Source: M0108 sp963841065 (GTDB lineage Bacteria; Pseudomonadota; Gammaproteobacteria; Chromatiales; Chromatiaceae). From it: DNA of 64,000 nt. The notes under the pieces were generated by a model, which had not been told where the DNA came from, searched no databases, and saw only the letters and a list, made by a program, of their open reading frames with translations. This document shows, in pieces, positions 1 to 9,865 of the stretch; positions within the stretch are counted from its first letter, which is position 1, and each line of letters opens with the position of its first letter. Location: positions 62,001 to 126,000 of the forward strand of contig CAWJBI010000031.1 of the NCBI GenBank assembly GCA_963841065.1, written 5' to 3'. The translations under genes were made by a program, and so were the position numbers.

Positions 1-288
1 TACCTGCCCGCGCGCTGGCTGGTGCGCGACCGGTACGACACGCGCGCCGCGCTCCAGACTTTTCAGGGACCTAAGGGGGTGCTGATTGCTGGTCGGGACC
101 AGATCGTGCCGCCGGCCCATAGCCAGGGGCTCTATGAGGCGCTGCCGGAGCCCAAGCGGCGCTGGCTGTTTCCGGAGGCCGGTCACAATGATTGGCCGTC
201 ATACCCCGCGGCGGCCTGGTGGGGAGAGGCGGTGGCTTGGCTGGAGGCGATGGCGCCTCAAGCCGCGAAGACTTCGACCATCAGATAG
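1..288 (+). CDS. Alpha/beta hydrolase, C-terminal part (gene starts before the window)
   Basis: Only the last 95 residues are present; the frame is open from base 1 and stops with TAG at 286-288. The segment VLIAGRDQIVPP looks like the strand carrying the acidic member of an alpha/beta-hydrolase triad, and PEAGHNDWP carries the catalytic histidine, with the usual spacing. The substrate cannot be told because the nucleophile elbow lies outside the window. The 3' end overlaps the convergent antiporter gene by about 30 bases. Family assignment is fairly safe, function is not. Confidence 0.75.
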   Translation, partial: YLPARWLVRDRYDTRAALQTFQGPKGVLIAGRDQIVPPAHSQGLYEALPEPKRRWLFPEAGHNDWPSYPAAAWWGEAVAWLEAMAPQAAKTSTIR

Positions 289-1232
289 CCGCTATAGGCC
301 ACATAGGCCAGGAGCAGCAGGGTACCGTCCAGGCGGCTGATACGTCCCGGCCTGCCGCCATAGCCCCGACCCAGGACGAAGAGGGAGAGGGTCAGGACGG
401 ACATGGTCATGATGTCGCGGCTAAAGACCTCGGGTCCGACCGTCAGGGGACTGATGGCCCCGGCGATGCCGACCACGGCCAGGGTGTTGAAGATATTCGA
501 GCCGATGATGTTGCCCAGGGCCAGGTCGTGCTCCCCCTTGCGCGCCGCCACGATGGAGGAGGCGAGCTCGGGCAGCGAGGTACCCACGGCGACGACGGTC
601 AGGCCAATGATGAGATCACTGATCCCCAGGCCCTGGGCGATCTCGATCGCGCCCCAGACCAGAAGGCGTGAGCTCAGGATCAGCAGCACCAGACCGGCGA
701 AGGTCCAGAACAGGGCCTGGCGGGTCGTCATGGCCACGGCGGCGACTTGCTCGTCCACCTCGCGATCCAGGGTATCCGCCGTCTTGCTCAACCCTTCCCA
801 AATCATCCAGCCCATGACGCCGGCGAAGACCGCCAGCAGCGTCCAGGCATCCCCGCGCGTGATTTCCCCACTCCAGACCTGCCATGCCGCCAGGGCCGTG
901 ACGGCGGCGAGGATGGGCAGTTCCTTGCGCGGCACCTGGGAGTTGACAACGATGGGGCTGATCAGGGCCGTGATCCCCAGGATGAGGGCGATATTGGCGA
1001 TATTGGAGCCGTAGGCGTTGCCGAGGGCGATGCCGGAACTGCCCTGATAGGCCGCCAGGGCGGAGACCGTCAACTCAGGCGCCGAGGTACCGAAGCCCAC
1101 GACGACCATGCCGACGAGGCGCGCCGGCATGCCGAAGTGACGGGCGGAGGCGGCCGCCCCATCCACGAACCGATCCGCGCTCCAGACCAGGAGCGCCAGG
1201 CCAACGACAAGGGCGGCAGAAGCAAGAATCAT
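258..1232 (-). CDS. Calcium/sodium antiporter, CaCA family (YrbG-like)
   Basis: This 324-residue inner-membrane protein has the two inverted alpha repeats that define the Ca2+:cation antiporter superfamily: GFGTSAPELTVS with GNAYGSNIANIALILG in the first half, and AVGTSLPELASS with GNIIGSNIFNTLAVVG in the second. The acidic residues of the two PEL motifs are the cation ligands in the family. About ten hydrophobic segments flank a polar central loop (TADTLDREVDEQ). Length matches bacterial YrbG-type exchangers. It is a single gene with no operon partner visible. Ion specificity is inferred from the family only. Confidence 0.93.
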   Translation of the reverse strand: MILASAALVVGLALLVWSADRFVDGAAASARHFGMPARLVGMVVVGFGTSAPELTVSALAAYQGSSGIALGNAYGSNIANIALILGITALISPIVVNSQVPRKELPILAAVTALAAWQVWSGEITRGDAWTLLAVFAGVMGWMIWEGLSKTADTLDREVDEQVAAVAMTTRQALFWTFAGLVLLILSSRLLVWGAIEIAQGLGISDLIIGLTVVAVGTSLPELASSIVAARKGEHDLALGNIIGSNIFNTLAVVGIAGAISPLTVGPEVFSRDIMTMSVLTLSLFVLGRGYGGRPGRISRLDGTLLLLAYVAYSGYLMVEVFAA

Positions 1233-1374
1233 GGCGAGCTAGGGAACATTTGAGGAATTAAATCATGATAAAGCGATCGGCGCCTCCTTGCATGAGAGGA
1301 ACGGGGCGCGGTCTTGTTTTCTGTTCGTGTTCTCGGCGATGCCGAGGGATGGGGTCTGGGACTTTGAGGATTAT

Positions 1375-1812
1375 TCAATAGCCCCGAAAATACCAGCGAT
1401 TGTCCCAGCCAGGCAGGGGTGAGTTGGGGCTGTCGGGCGAGGCTTCCGGGTTCGGGGGGACGGGCGGTGCTTGGGTTTGCCTGGGACCCTGGCCAAGGAA
1501 ATATTCGCGGTCACGTTCAATCTGTTCCAGGAAGGTATCGCGACGCCGCTTTTGCTCCAGATGGAGGGCCTCGGCCCTGGGGCTATGATAGCGGCGGCGG
1601 GCGTCCGTGGCCTCCCGCGAGGCCTGGCGGCGCTCTTCCCAGGCCCGTCGCTGGGCGCGCACGGCGTCAAGCCATTGATCGCCGCTCCCGGTTTCGACGG
1701 GCGGGTCGATGTCGGCGGGCGACCTTGCCCCGGAGTTCTCCGCGGCACCCAGGGGCGTGATAAAAAATACGAAGGATAACAAGAGAAAATAAAACCTGAT
1801 CGCCTTGCTCAT
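1375..1812 (-). CDS. Hypothetical small secreted protein, Arg/Glu-rich
   Basis: I do not recognise a family. From the ATG at 1812 the protein is about 145 residues and opens with a typical Sec signal peptide (MSKAIRFYFLLLSFVFF, then GAAENSG). The frame stays open upstream to an ATG at 1881, but that would put 23 residues before the signal, so 1812 is preferred. The mature part has a charged helical middle (WLDAVRAQRRAWEERRQ and EQKRRRDTFLEQIERDREY) that could form a coiled coil, then a proline-rich tail ending WDNRWYFRGY. A periplasmic or cell-surface location is inferred. It sits alone downstream of the antiporter promoter region. Confidence 0.6.
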   Translation of the reverse strand: MSKAIRFYFLLLSFVFFITPLGAAENSGARSPADIDPPVETGSGDQWLDAVRAQRRAWEERRQASREATDARRRYHSPRAEALHLEQKRRRDTFLEQIERDREYFLGQGPRQTQAPPVPPNPEASPDSPNSPLPGWDNRWYFRGY

Positions 1813-1985
1813 GTCGCTGACCAGCATCTGGAGTGCCCGCGCGACGGCTATGCCGAAGACTACCGTGGGTCTAAATTTCAATATTTGATTATCTACCGAA
1901 ACTACAAGCGGATGCCTTGTCCTGCATCAAGTTTTTGGACTTTACCTCCGGTTTAGGGGGTGGGGACGGGGGAAGGCGGGCGGCC

Positions 1986-4692
1986 TCAATCCCCCGCCTG
2001 CTCCAGACGGCGGTGGATCTCGGCGCGCAGCCAGCGCAGGGAGGTCTCGGCGGTGATGGGGGTCTCGTTGCGAGTAGTGATGAAAAATACGTCATCCACC
2101 AAGGCCCCGATGGTGGCGATCTTGGCGTTGTGGAGCCGGATGCCGCCCTCCTCGAAGATGGCGCCGATCTCGGCCAGGAGGCCCGGGCGGTCAAGGGTGG
2201 CGAGACGCATGAGGGTGCGATGATTACGTGGGTCAGGCAGAAAACTGACCTCGGTGACGGTAGGGAAGTTCTTGAGCTTGCGCGGCAGGCGGCGAACGCC
2301 CTGGATTTCATCCTCCGGGTGGGCGAGGACTTTGCGCAGGGCGTCCGCCAGTCGCCGCATGGCTAGCGGGTCCGTGAGGGGCTGGCCCTGGTAGTCGAGG
2401 ACGTGGAAGGAGTTGAGGGCCATGGCGTCGTCCGTGGTCATGATGCGGGCATCGACGATATTCAGGCCCTGCTGGTCGAGGACGGCGGTGGCCCGGCTGA
2501 AGAGCAGGTTGCGGTCCGGGGTGTACATGAAGACCTCGGAGCAGCCGCGGGTCGTCACGGGGCGTATGGCAACCAGGGGCAGGTTGTCAGGCGGATTGGT
2601 CAGGACCAGCCGGGTCTGCCAGGCGATCTCGTCGGGGGAGTTGTGTTGGAAGTAATCGAGGCTGAACTTGATCCAGAGGAGGGTGCACTGGGCCCGGCTC
2701 AGGCCATAGGCGCCAAGCTGGCGCAGGGCCTGGTCCTGCTTTTGCTGGATGAGGTCGTCCTGGGCCAGGGGGTTGTCCAGGCCCGCGTAGCAGGGCGAGG
2801 CGGGTGGCCTGGTAGAGCTCCTTGAGGAGCGAGTCCTTCCAGGCATTCCAGCGCGCCGGGATCGGTGGCGCGGCATGTCGGCCACGGTGAGCAGATAGAG
2901 ATAGTTGAGCCGATCGACGTCGCCCACCAGGGTGGCGAAGGTCCTGGATGACCGGGGGTCGCTCAGATGTCCTTGCGTTGGGCGGTCATGGACATGATCA
3001 GGTGCTGTTCGACCAGCCAGGAGACGAGGCGGCTGTCGAACTCGCGGCAGCTCGTGGAGTTGGCAGAAGTCCCAGGCATCGCGGGTGCCGAGCATGGAGT
3101 GATCGCCGCCGCGGCCCTTGGCGATGTCGTGGAAGAGTCCCGCCAGGTAGAGGAGTTCCAGTTTGGGGATGCGCTTGGGCGATGGTGGTGCAGAGGGGCA
3201 GATTCTTCATCGCCCGCGGGGTCGGCGAAGCGGCGCAGAGTTGTGCAGCAGCATCAGGGTGTGCTCGTCCACGGTATAGACATGGAAGAGGTCGTACTGC
3301 ATGCGCCCGACGATGTTGGCGAAGGCCGGCAGGTAGGCGGCCAGGACCCCGTAGCGATTCATGCGCGGAGAGGGCCTCGGCGGGGCCCTTGGGATGGCGC
3401 ATGATCTCCATGAAGAGGCTGCGCGCCCGCAGGTCGGCGCGGATGCGGTCGTCGATGAGGTGGCGGTGCTCCCGGATCAGGCGGATGGTGCTGGCCCGCA
3501 CGCCCCGGATCTCGGGGTGGGTCTGGAGCAGGAGAAAGATCTCCAGCAGGGCCACGGGATTGTGGCGGAAGACATCCGGGTGGGTCACCTCCAGGAAGCC
3601 GCTGACGGCCTGGAAACGCCGGTTGATGGCCACCGGCGGCCCAAGCTGGTCCCGCAGCAGGATGGCCTCGCTGGAAGTAGCTGCAGCAGCATCTCGTTGA
3701 GCCGGTTCAGCTCGATCACGGTGCGGTAGTACTGTTGCATGAACTGTTCGACGGCCAGGTTGTTGTCGCCGTCATCCAGAAGCCGAAGTCGCGGGCCAGG
3801 CTGCGCTGGTAGTCGAAGAGGAGCCGATCCTCGTGGCGTCCGGCCAGGCGGTGGAGGGCGAAAGCGGATGCGCCACAGCCGGAGCCTGGCCCTCGATCAG
3901 GGTCAGGTACTCCGCCTTCGGTGAGAAAGCCGTGGCACGACCAGGTCGTGCAGGGTCGTCGGCGGCAAAGTGACGCTTGGCGACCCAGCCGATCATCTGG
4001 ATGTCACGCAGGCCGCCGGGATTTTCCTTGATGTTGGGTTCGAGGTTGTAGGCGGTGCCACCGTACTTATGCCAGCGTTGCCGTTGCTCGGCGGTCTTGG
4101 CGGCGAAAAAGGCGTCGCTGGGCCAGAGGCGGTCCGGACCGGTGGCGGTGCGCATGGCGGCGAGGAGCTGGGCATCACCCGTGATCAGGCGTCCCTCCAT
4201 GAGGTTGGTCATGACGGTGACGTCGGCCCGCGCCTCCTCGACGCACTCGCCCAGGGTGCGCACGCTCTGGCCGACCTCGGGCCTATGTCCCAGAGGAAGG
4301 TGATGAAGGCCTCCAGCGGGGCATCGAGGGCGGCGCGGCCTTCGCCTTCGTCCTCGCCCAAGAGGATCAGGATATCCAGGTCCGATCCGGGGTGCAGTTC
4401 CCCCCGGCCATAGCCACCGACGGCGACCAAGGCGATGGCCGTGGCTCCGGGGCTGGCCGGGGGCAGGTGACGCTCCCAGGCGCGGGTCAGGATGGTATCG
4501 ACCAGCAGGCTGTGGGTCCGTACCAGGTCGGCGGCGGGGACGCCCTGGTCAAAGGCCTCGAAGAGGCGTTGGCGGCCCTCGCGCAGGGCCTGGCGAAAGG
4601 CGGGAATGGGCTCGGAGCCCGTCGGCCAGGGCCTCGTCGATCCGCGCTTGGGCGAAGGCAACCAGGGCCTCGGCTTTGGCACCCCCCATCAT
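1986..4692 (-). CDS. glnD: GlnD, bifunctional [PII] uridylyltransferase/uridylyl-removing enzyme (reading frame broken repeatedly)
   Basis: GlnD senses glutamine and uridylylates or deuridylylates PII proteins. The start region reads MMGGAKAEALVAFAQARIDE; the nucleotidyltransferase signature GGYGRGELHPGSDLDILIL follows at about 4360-4420, then NIKENPGGLRDIQMIGW near 4010. An HD-domain segment (VDEHTLMLLHN) lies near 3250, and two ACT-type regions occupy the C-terminus (DRPGLLAEIGAIFEEGGIRLHNAKI near 2150). The span of 2.7 kb equals a full-length GlnD of about 890 residues, but at least six frame changes occur (near 4620, 4280, 3960-3870, 3780-3680, 3365 and 3200-2800). All domains are present in order, so I read the breaks mainly as sequence errors. 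The start codon overlaps the stop of map (CCATGATGG). Confidence 0.88.
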
Positions 4693-5476
4693 GGCTGGCC
4701 CAGCTCCTCGCGCTCCTCCTGGCGCAGGGTCAGGATCTCGTGGCCATCGGGGGTGACCAGGACGGTGTGTTCCCACTGGGCCGAGAGGCCGCGATCCTTG
4801 GTGACGACCGTCCAGCCGTCCGGCAGCAGCTTGATGAAGCGTTTGCCGGCGTTGACCATGGGCTCGATGGTGAAGCACATGCCGGCGCGCAGCACCAGAC
4901 CCGCGCCCGCGCTTGCCATAGTGCAGAACCTGGGGTTCCTCGTGGAAATCGCGGCCGATGCCGTGGCCACAGTATTCCTCCACCACGGAGAAGCGGTGGC
5001 TCTCGACGTGGCTCTGGATGGCATGGCCGATGTCGCCCAGGGTCGCCCCGGGGCGGACCTGGGCCAGGCCGATCCACAGGGCCTCGCTGGGTTACATTGA
5101 CCAGGCGGCGGGCGAGGATGGAGGGTTCGCCGACGCAGAACATCTTACTGGTGTCACCGTGATAGCCATCCTTGATGACGGTGATGTCGATGTTGAGGAT
5201 GTCTCCCTTCTTGAGTCGCTTGTCGCTGGGGATGCCATGACAGACCTGATGGTTAACCGAGGTGCAGATGGAACTTGGGGAAAGCCGCGGTAGTTCAGGG
5301 GCGCGGGGATGGCCTCCTGCTCCTGGATGATGAAGTCGTGGCAGATGGCGATCGAGTTCCTCGGTGGTGACGCCGGGGACCACGTGTTCCTCGATCATCT
5401 CCAGGACCTCCGCGGCCAGGCGTCCGGCCACGCGCATTTTCGCGATTTCGTCCGCGGTTTTGATGGTCACGCTCAT
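4689..5476 (-). CDS. map: Methionine aminopeptidase type I (frameshifted)
   Basis: Map removes the initiator methionine from new proteins. The N-terminus MSVTIKTADEIAKMRVAGRLAAEVL and the segments SICTSVNHQVCHGIPSDKRL, GDILNIDITVIKDGYHGDTSKMF, VVEEYCGHGIGRDFHEEPQV and MCFTIEPMVNAGKR cover the family in order, including metal-ligand Asp, His and Glu positions. Total length of about 262 residues is normal. The frame changes near 5420-5330, 5290, 5080 and 4920, so no single ORF covers it. The gene is essential in bacteria, which argues that these breaks are errors in the sequence. It faces away from rpsB, the usual gammaproteobacterial arrangement, and its stop overlaps the glnD start. Confidence 0.9.
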
Positions 5477-5808
5477 GCTGGGATGGCACTTCCGGAGTGG
5501 CGAAGAGTGGGGAGTGGTTCGGGAGACAAGCCGGGATTGGCTTGAGAATTGCTCGAATCCGGTCGCTTATGGTATAAAAGGCGACGCTGATCGGCAAACC
5601 GATTCGCCATTTTTGGCTGCCGGGTGTATGCCGCTAGGCCCCAAGGCGCGATAACCAAAGGTTTTTCGCTCTATTTTTTGGTTCGCGCGACGCGCGGGCC
5701 CTGTCATCGCCACACACGTCTCGTCACCGGGATAACCGGGTGCCCGCTAGCGCGGGTTGTTTCCTGGGGAGGCGTGGAGGTTCAACCCAACCAATCGAGG
5801 TTATGATC
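5477..5808 (+). promoter_or_regulatory. map-rpsB divergent intergenic region with candidate rpsB promoter and leader hairpin
   Basis: This 332-base region holds no gene. A candidate sigma-70 promoter for rpsB is TTGCTC (5549-5554), 18 bases, TATAAA (5573-5578), which leaves a leader of roughly 220 bases. Within the leader, CCCGC/GCGGG pair around TAGC at 5743-5756 and are followed by TTGTTT, resembling a short hairpin that could pause or attenuate transcription. Ribosomal S2 operons often have autoregulated leaders; whether this one does is inference. Confidence 0.4.
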
Positions 5809-6552
5809 ATGAGCCAAGTTTCCATGCGGGACATGCTGGAGGCTGGCGTCCACTTTGGACACCAGACCCGTTATTGGAATCCCAAGATGGGGGCCTACAT
5901 CTTCGGTCACCGCAACAAGATTCACATCGTCAACCTGGAAAAGACCTTGCCGCTCTTCCGCGAGGCCCTGAATTTCATGGGCTCCCTGTCCGCCAACGGC
6001 GGCAAGGTTCTCTTTGTCGGCACCAAGCGCGCCGCCCGCGATGCCATCCGCGAGGAGGCCATCCGTTGCGGCATGCCCTTCGTCAACCATCGCTGGCTCG
6101 GCGGTATGTTGACCAACTTCAAGACCATCAAGCAGTCCATCAAGCGCCTCAAGGACCTGGAGGCCATGTTCGAGGATGGCTCCATCAACCGCTTCAATAA
6201 AAAGGAGGCCCTCGGCCTGAGCCGCGAGAAGGAGAAGCTGGAACTGAGCTTGGGCGGTATCAAGGAGATGGGTGGGTTGCCGGATGCTATCTTCATTATC
6301 GACGTGGGTCATGAGAAGCTGGCCGTGACCGAGGCCAACAAACTTGGCATCCCGGTGGTGGGCGTGGTGGACACCAACAATGATCCCGGCCCCATCGACT
6401 ATGTGATTCCCGGCAATGACGACGCCATCCGCGCCGTGCGCCTCTATATCGCCGAATCCGCTAACGCCATCCTGGACGGCCGTCAAAGTGCCGCCGCCAT
6501 GGCCGGGCGCGATGAGTACATGGAGTCCGCGCCCGCAGAGGCCGCTGCCTGA
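5809..6552 (+). CDS. rpsB: 30S ribosomal protein S2
   Basis: The 247-residue product matches S2 throughout: MRDMLEAGVHFGHQTRYWNP, FVGTKRAARDAI, RWLGGMLTNFKTIKQSI, PDAIFIIDVGHEKLAVTEA and GIPVVGVVDTN. The frame is open further upstream, and an in-frame ATG lies at 5803, but the GAGG ribosome-binding site at 5797-5800 is properly spaced only for the ATG at 5809. It is first in the rpsB-tsf pair, 146 bases ahead of tsf. Confidence 0.97.
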   Translation: MSQVSMRDMLEAGVHFGHQTRYWNPKMGAYIFGHRNKIHIVNLEKTLPLFREALNFMGSLSANGGKVLFVGTKRAARDAIREEAIRCGMPFVNHRWLGGMLTNFKTIKQSIKRLKDLEAMFEDGSINRFNKKEALGLSREKEKLELSLGGIKEMGGLPDAIFIIDVGHEKLAVTEANKLGIPVVGVVDTNNDPGPIDYVIPGNDDAIRAVRLYIAESANAILDGRQSAAAMAGRDEYMESAPAEAAA

Positions 6553-6698
6553 CGTCCTGGCCCCGGCCAAACCTAAACAGTGGTGAATCCCTACCCGGCG
6601 TGCCGGGCAGGCGCCCCTGAATCCTGTTTTCGCCCCGCGCCGACCTACGGACCGCGCCGGGCACATTCGCGACACCAGATTTTCGGAGCATTTGTTTC

Positions 6699-7586
6699 AT
6701 GGAGATTACAGCCTCATTGGTCAAGGAGCTCAGAGAGCGTACCGGGGCCGGCATGATGGAGTGCAAGAAGGCCCTGGTGGAATCCCAGGGCAATATCGAG
6801 GCCGCCATCGAGGCCATGCGCAAGTCCGGTCAGGCGAAGGCCGCCAAGAAGGCCGGCCGCATCGCCGCCGACGGCGTGGTGGTTATCAAGGTCGCCGCCG
6901 ATGGCAAGAGTGGCGTCATGGTTGAGGTCAATAGCGAGACCGACTTCGTCGCCAAGGATGCCAACTTCAAGGATTTTGCCGACGCCGTGGGCGAGGCCGC
7001 CCTGGCCGCCAGGGTCGCGGATGTCGAGGCCCTGAGTGCCCTGCCGATTCGCGCGGGCGAGGCGACCACCATCGCCGAGGCCCGCGAGGCCCTGATCGCC
7101 AAGATCGGCGAGAACATCCAGGTGCGCCGCCTGGTCCGTTTCGAGGACGCCAAGGGACAGTTGCACAGCTACCGCCATGGGGTGCGCATTGGCGTCCTGG
7201 TGGAGATGGAGGGCGGTGACGCCGAGCTGGGTAAGGACATTGCCATGCATGTTGCCGCCAGCAACCCCCTCTGTGTCGATGCCAGCCAGGTCCCCGCCGA
7301 GGTCCTGGCAAAGGAAAAGGATATCTTCCGCGCCCAGGCGCTGGAGAGTGGCAAGCCGGAGGAGATCGTGGACAAGATGATTGAGGGGCGCGTCCGCAAG
7401 TATATGGAGGAGATGACCTTGCTGGGTCAGCCCTTTGTCAAGGACGTCGAGGTCACGGTCGAAAAGCTGCTTGGCCGCGCCGCTGCCAAGGTCCATCGTT
7501 TCTCGCGCGTCGAGGTTGGCGAGGGCATCGAGAAGAAGCAGGAAAACTTCGCCGACGAGGTCATGGCCCAGGTGCGTGGCGACTAG
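6699..7586 (+). CDS. tsf: Translation elongation factor Ts
   Basis: EF-Ts is the nucleotide-exchange factor for EF-Tu. The N-terminal UBA-like domain with the TDV-type stretch LVKELRERTGAGMMECKKAL and the core signature VEVNSETDFVAKDANFKDF are clear. At 295 residues it is slightly longer than the E. coli protein (283). The coiled-coil and C-terminal parts (LGQPFVKDVEVTVEKLL) are intact. It is most likely co-transcribed with rpsB. Confidence 0.97.
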   Translation: MEITASLVKELRERTGAGMMECKKALVESQGNIEAAIEAMRKSGQAKAAKKAGRIAADGVVVIKVAADGKSGVMVEVNSETDFVAKDANFKDFADAVGEAALAARVADVEALSALPIRAGEATTIAEAREALIAKIGENIQVRRLVRFEDAKGQLHSYRHGVRIGVLVEMEGGDAELGKDIAMHVAASNPLCVDASQVPAEVLAKEKDIFRAQALESGKPEEIVDKMIEGRVRKYMEEMTLLGQPFVKDVEVTVEKLLGRAAAKVHRFSRVEVGEGIEKKQENFADEVMAQVRGD

Positions 7587-7699
7587 CGAGGTGGTTGGGG
7601 GCACGCAAAGGCGTAAGTTGAAGTGGTCCCCCTGCCTGGCTCCAGGCGGCCCCTGGACCGGCTTCGCCTTAGCCCCTCCGCCCATGCGCGGCGGCCCAC

Positions 7700-7737
7700 T
7701 ATAATTCCGCGGATCACCCCACAGGAGGGCTTATCCC
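7700..7737 (+). promoter_or_regulatory. Candidate -10 element and ribosome-binding site ahead of pyrH
   Basis: A perfect TATAAT lies at 7700-7705 and an AGGAGG ribosome-binding site at 7722-7727, ten bases before the GTG start of pyrH. No convincing -35 hexamer is seen 16-18 bases upstream, so this is at best a weak or activator-dependent promoter starting the pyrH part of the cluster. Confidence 0.35.
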
Positions 7738-8460
7738 GTGTCCCAACTAGCCTATCGGCGGATTCTGCTCAAACTCAGCGGCGAGGCCCTCATGGGGGGC
7801 GGCCAGTTTGGGATTGACCCCGGCATCATGGGCCGGCTTGCCGAAGAGGTAAAGGGGCTGGCGGATACGGGCATTCAGCTTGCCCTGGTCATTGGCGGCG
7901 GCAACATCTTTCGGGGCGAGGGTCTGGCGGGGGCCGGCATGGACCGGGTGACCGGGGACCACATGGGCATGCTGGCCACGGTCATGAATGCCCTGGCGAT
8001 GCAGGATGCCCTAGAGCACATTGGCGTCGGTACGCGCGTTATGTCCGCCCTGCGGATCAACCAGGTCTGCGAGGACTTCATCCTCCGTCGCGCCCTGCGT
8101 CATCTTGAAAAGGGGCGGGTGGTCATCTTCGCCGCCGGCACGGGCAACCCCTTCTTCACCACTGATTCGGCCGCCAGCCTACGCGCGGTAGAGATAGGCG
8201 CCGAACTGCTCATTAAGGCCACCAAGGTCGATGGTGTCTATTCCGCCGATCCCATGAAGGACAACCAGGCCGTTTTCTACCCGCGCTTGACCTATGATCA
8301 GGCCTTGCGCGAGAACCTCAAGGTCATGGATACCACGGCCATCGTCCTCTGCCGGGATAATCACATCCCCATGCGTGTTATGAATATCCATCAATCCGGG
8401 GCCCTGATGCGCCTGATCCAGGGCGAGGCCATCGGTTCCCTGGTCGAGAGCGGAGACTGA
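7738..8460 (+). CDS. pyrH: UMP kinase
   Basis: PyrH phosphorylates UMP to UDP. The 240-residue protein has the bacterial UMP-kinase motifs KLSGEALMGGGQFGIDP, GGGNIFRG, AAGTGNPFFTTDSAA and TKVDGVYSADP of the amino-acid-kinase fold. The start is GTG at 7738, chosen for the strong AGGAGG upstream and because it gives the family length. The stop is followed after one base by the frr start, indicating translational coupling. Confidence 0.97.
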   Translation: MSQLAYRRILLKLSGEALMGGGQFGIDPGIMGRLAEEVKGLADTGIQLALVIGGGNIFRGEGLAGAGMDRVTGDHMGMLATVMNALAMQDALEHIGVGTRVMSALRINQVCEDFILRRALRHLEKGRVVIFAAGTGNPFFTTDSAASLRAVEIGAELLIKATKVDGVYSADPMKDNQAVFYPRLTYDQALRENLKVMDTTAIVLCRDNHIPMRVMNIHQSGALMRLIQGEAIGSLVESGD

Positions 8461-8461
8461 G

Positions 8462-9019
8462 ATGATCAACGATGTCAACAAGGACGCCGAGACGCGGATG
8501 GCGAAGAGCGTCGAGGCCTTGGGCCTCGAGCTGGCCAAGATCCGCACCGGTCGCGCCCATCCCTCCCTGCTTGATCACATCCGGGTCAATTACTACGGCA
8601 ATGAGGTGCCTATCAAGCAGGTGGCCAACGTCACCGCCGAGGATGCCCGCACCCTGGCCGTGGCCCCCTGGGAAAAGGGCATGGTGACGGTGGTCGAGAA
8701 GGCCATCATGCAGTCCGATCTGGGGCTCAACCCCAACACCGCCGGGGCCGTGATCCGGGTGCCCATGCCGGCGCTGACCGAGGAACGCCGCCGCGATCTC
8801 ATCAAGGTGGCGCGCTCCGAGGCGGAGCAGGGCCGGGTGGCCATACGCAATATCCGGCGCGAGGCCAATAACGAATTCAAGGAGATGGTCAAGGAGAAGA
8901 TGATTTCCGAGGACGACGAGCGCCGGGGCCAGGAAACCATCCAGAAGCTGACCGATAAATACGTCAAGGAGGTCGATCAAGTATTGGAGGCAAAGGAAAA
9001 GGACCTCATGGCCATCTGA
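8462..9019 (+). CDS. frr: Ribosome recycling factor
   Basis: This 185-residue protein is a standard RRF: MAKSVEALGLELAKIRTGRA at the N-terminus, IRVNYYGNEVPIKQVANV, the hallmark RVPMPALTEERRRDLIK, and a long C-terminal helix with the NEFKEMVKEKMISEDDERR segment. With EF-G it splits post-termination ribosomes. The start lies one base beyond the pyrH stop. Confidence 0.97.
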   Translation: MINDVNKDAETRMAKSVEALGLELAKIRTGRAHPSLLDHIRVNYYGNEVPIKQVANVTAEDARTLAVAPWEKGMVTVVEKAIMQSDLGLNPNTAGAVIRVPMPALTEERRRDLIKVARSEAEQGRVAIRNIRREANNEFKEMVKEKMISEDDERRGQETIQKLTDKYVKEVDQVLEAKEKDLMAI

Positions 9020-9046
9020 TCCGGCGGACCAGTACGGGAGCACGGC

Positions 9047-9865
9047 ATGGCCAACAACACGAGTGAGAAGGCGGGCGCGGGCGCTGTCCCCCGGCATGTC
9101 GCCATCATCATGGATGGCAATGGCCGTTGGGCGCGGGCGCATCATTTGCCGCGCGGCGCCGGGCACCGCGCGGGAGTCAAAAGCGTCCGGGCCGTGGTCG
9201 AGGAGAGCATCCGCCAGGGGATCGAGGTCCTGACCCTCTTCGCCTTCAGCAGCGAGAATTGGCGGCGGCCCAGACCCGAAGTCGATTTCCTCATGCAACT
9301 CTTCCTCACCGCCTTGAGATCCGAGGTGAACAAGCTCAAGGAGAATGGTGGGCGCTTGCGCGTAATTGGCGATCTCGGGGCCTTCCCCGAACGCTTGCGG
9401 CAAGAGATCGCCGAGGCCGAGGTGGCGACGGCGGCCAATACCAAACTGACCTTGCAGATCGCCGCTAACTATGGCGGCCGTTGGGACCTGACCGAGGCGA
9501 CGCGGCGTATCGCCCAGGCGGCCGTCGCGGGGCTGCTGGATCCGGATACCCTCAGCGAGGTCACCCTCGCGACCCAACTGGCTACCGCCGGCCTGCCGGA
9601 CCCCGACTTTTTCATCCGTACCGGCGGCGAGCGGCGGTTGAGCAACTTTCTGCTCTGGCAGTCGGCTTATGCCGAACTCTATTTTACCGATCTCATGTGG
9701 CCGGACTTTGGCGCCGCGGCCTTCGTCGAGGCCCTGGCCGACTATGGGCGGCGCCAACGTCGCTTCGGCCAGACCTCCGAGCAGGTGATGGGGCAGAGCC
9801 CCCAGGCTCTGGACTCGGCCCCGGAATCTCCGCACGATCCGGACCGGGTATCCACGTGGCGTTGA
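9047..9865 (+). CDS. uppS: Undecaprenyl diphosphate synthase (cis-prenyltransferase)
   Basis: UppS makes the C55 lipid carrier used for peptidoglycan and O-antigen synthesis. Family motifs are all seen: the catalytic-Asp region AIIMDGNGRWA, LFAFSSENWRRPRPEVDFLM, and the diphosphate-binding RTGGERRLSNFLLWQSAYAELYF. The 272-residue length is slightly long because of a C-terminal tail (SPQALDSAPESPHDPDRVS). The last 10 bases overlap the start of cdsA. Soluble or membrane-associated enzyme on the cytoplasmic side. Confidence 0.96.
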   Translation: MANNTSEKAGAGAVPRHVAIIMDGNGRWARAHHLPRGAGHRAGVKSVRAVVEESIRQGIEVLTLFAFSSENWRRPRPEVDFLMQLFLTALRSEVNKLKENGGRLRVIGDLGAFPERLRQEIAEAEVATAANTKLTLQIAANYGGRWDLTEATRRIAQAAVAGLLDPDTLSEVTLATQLATAGLPDPDFFIRTGGERRLSNFLLWQSAYAELYFTDLMWPDFGAAAFVEALADYGRRQRRFGQTSEQVMGQSPQALDSAPESPHDPDRVSTWR

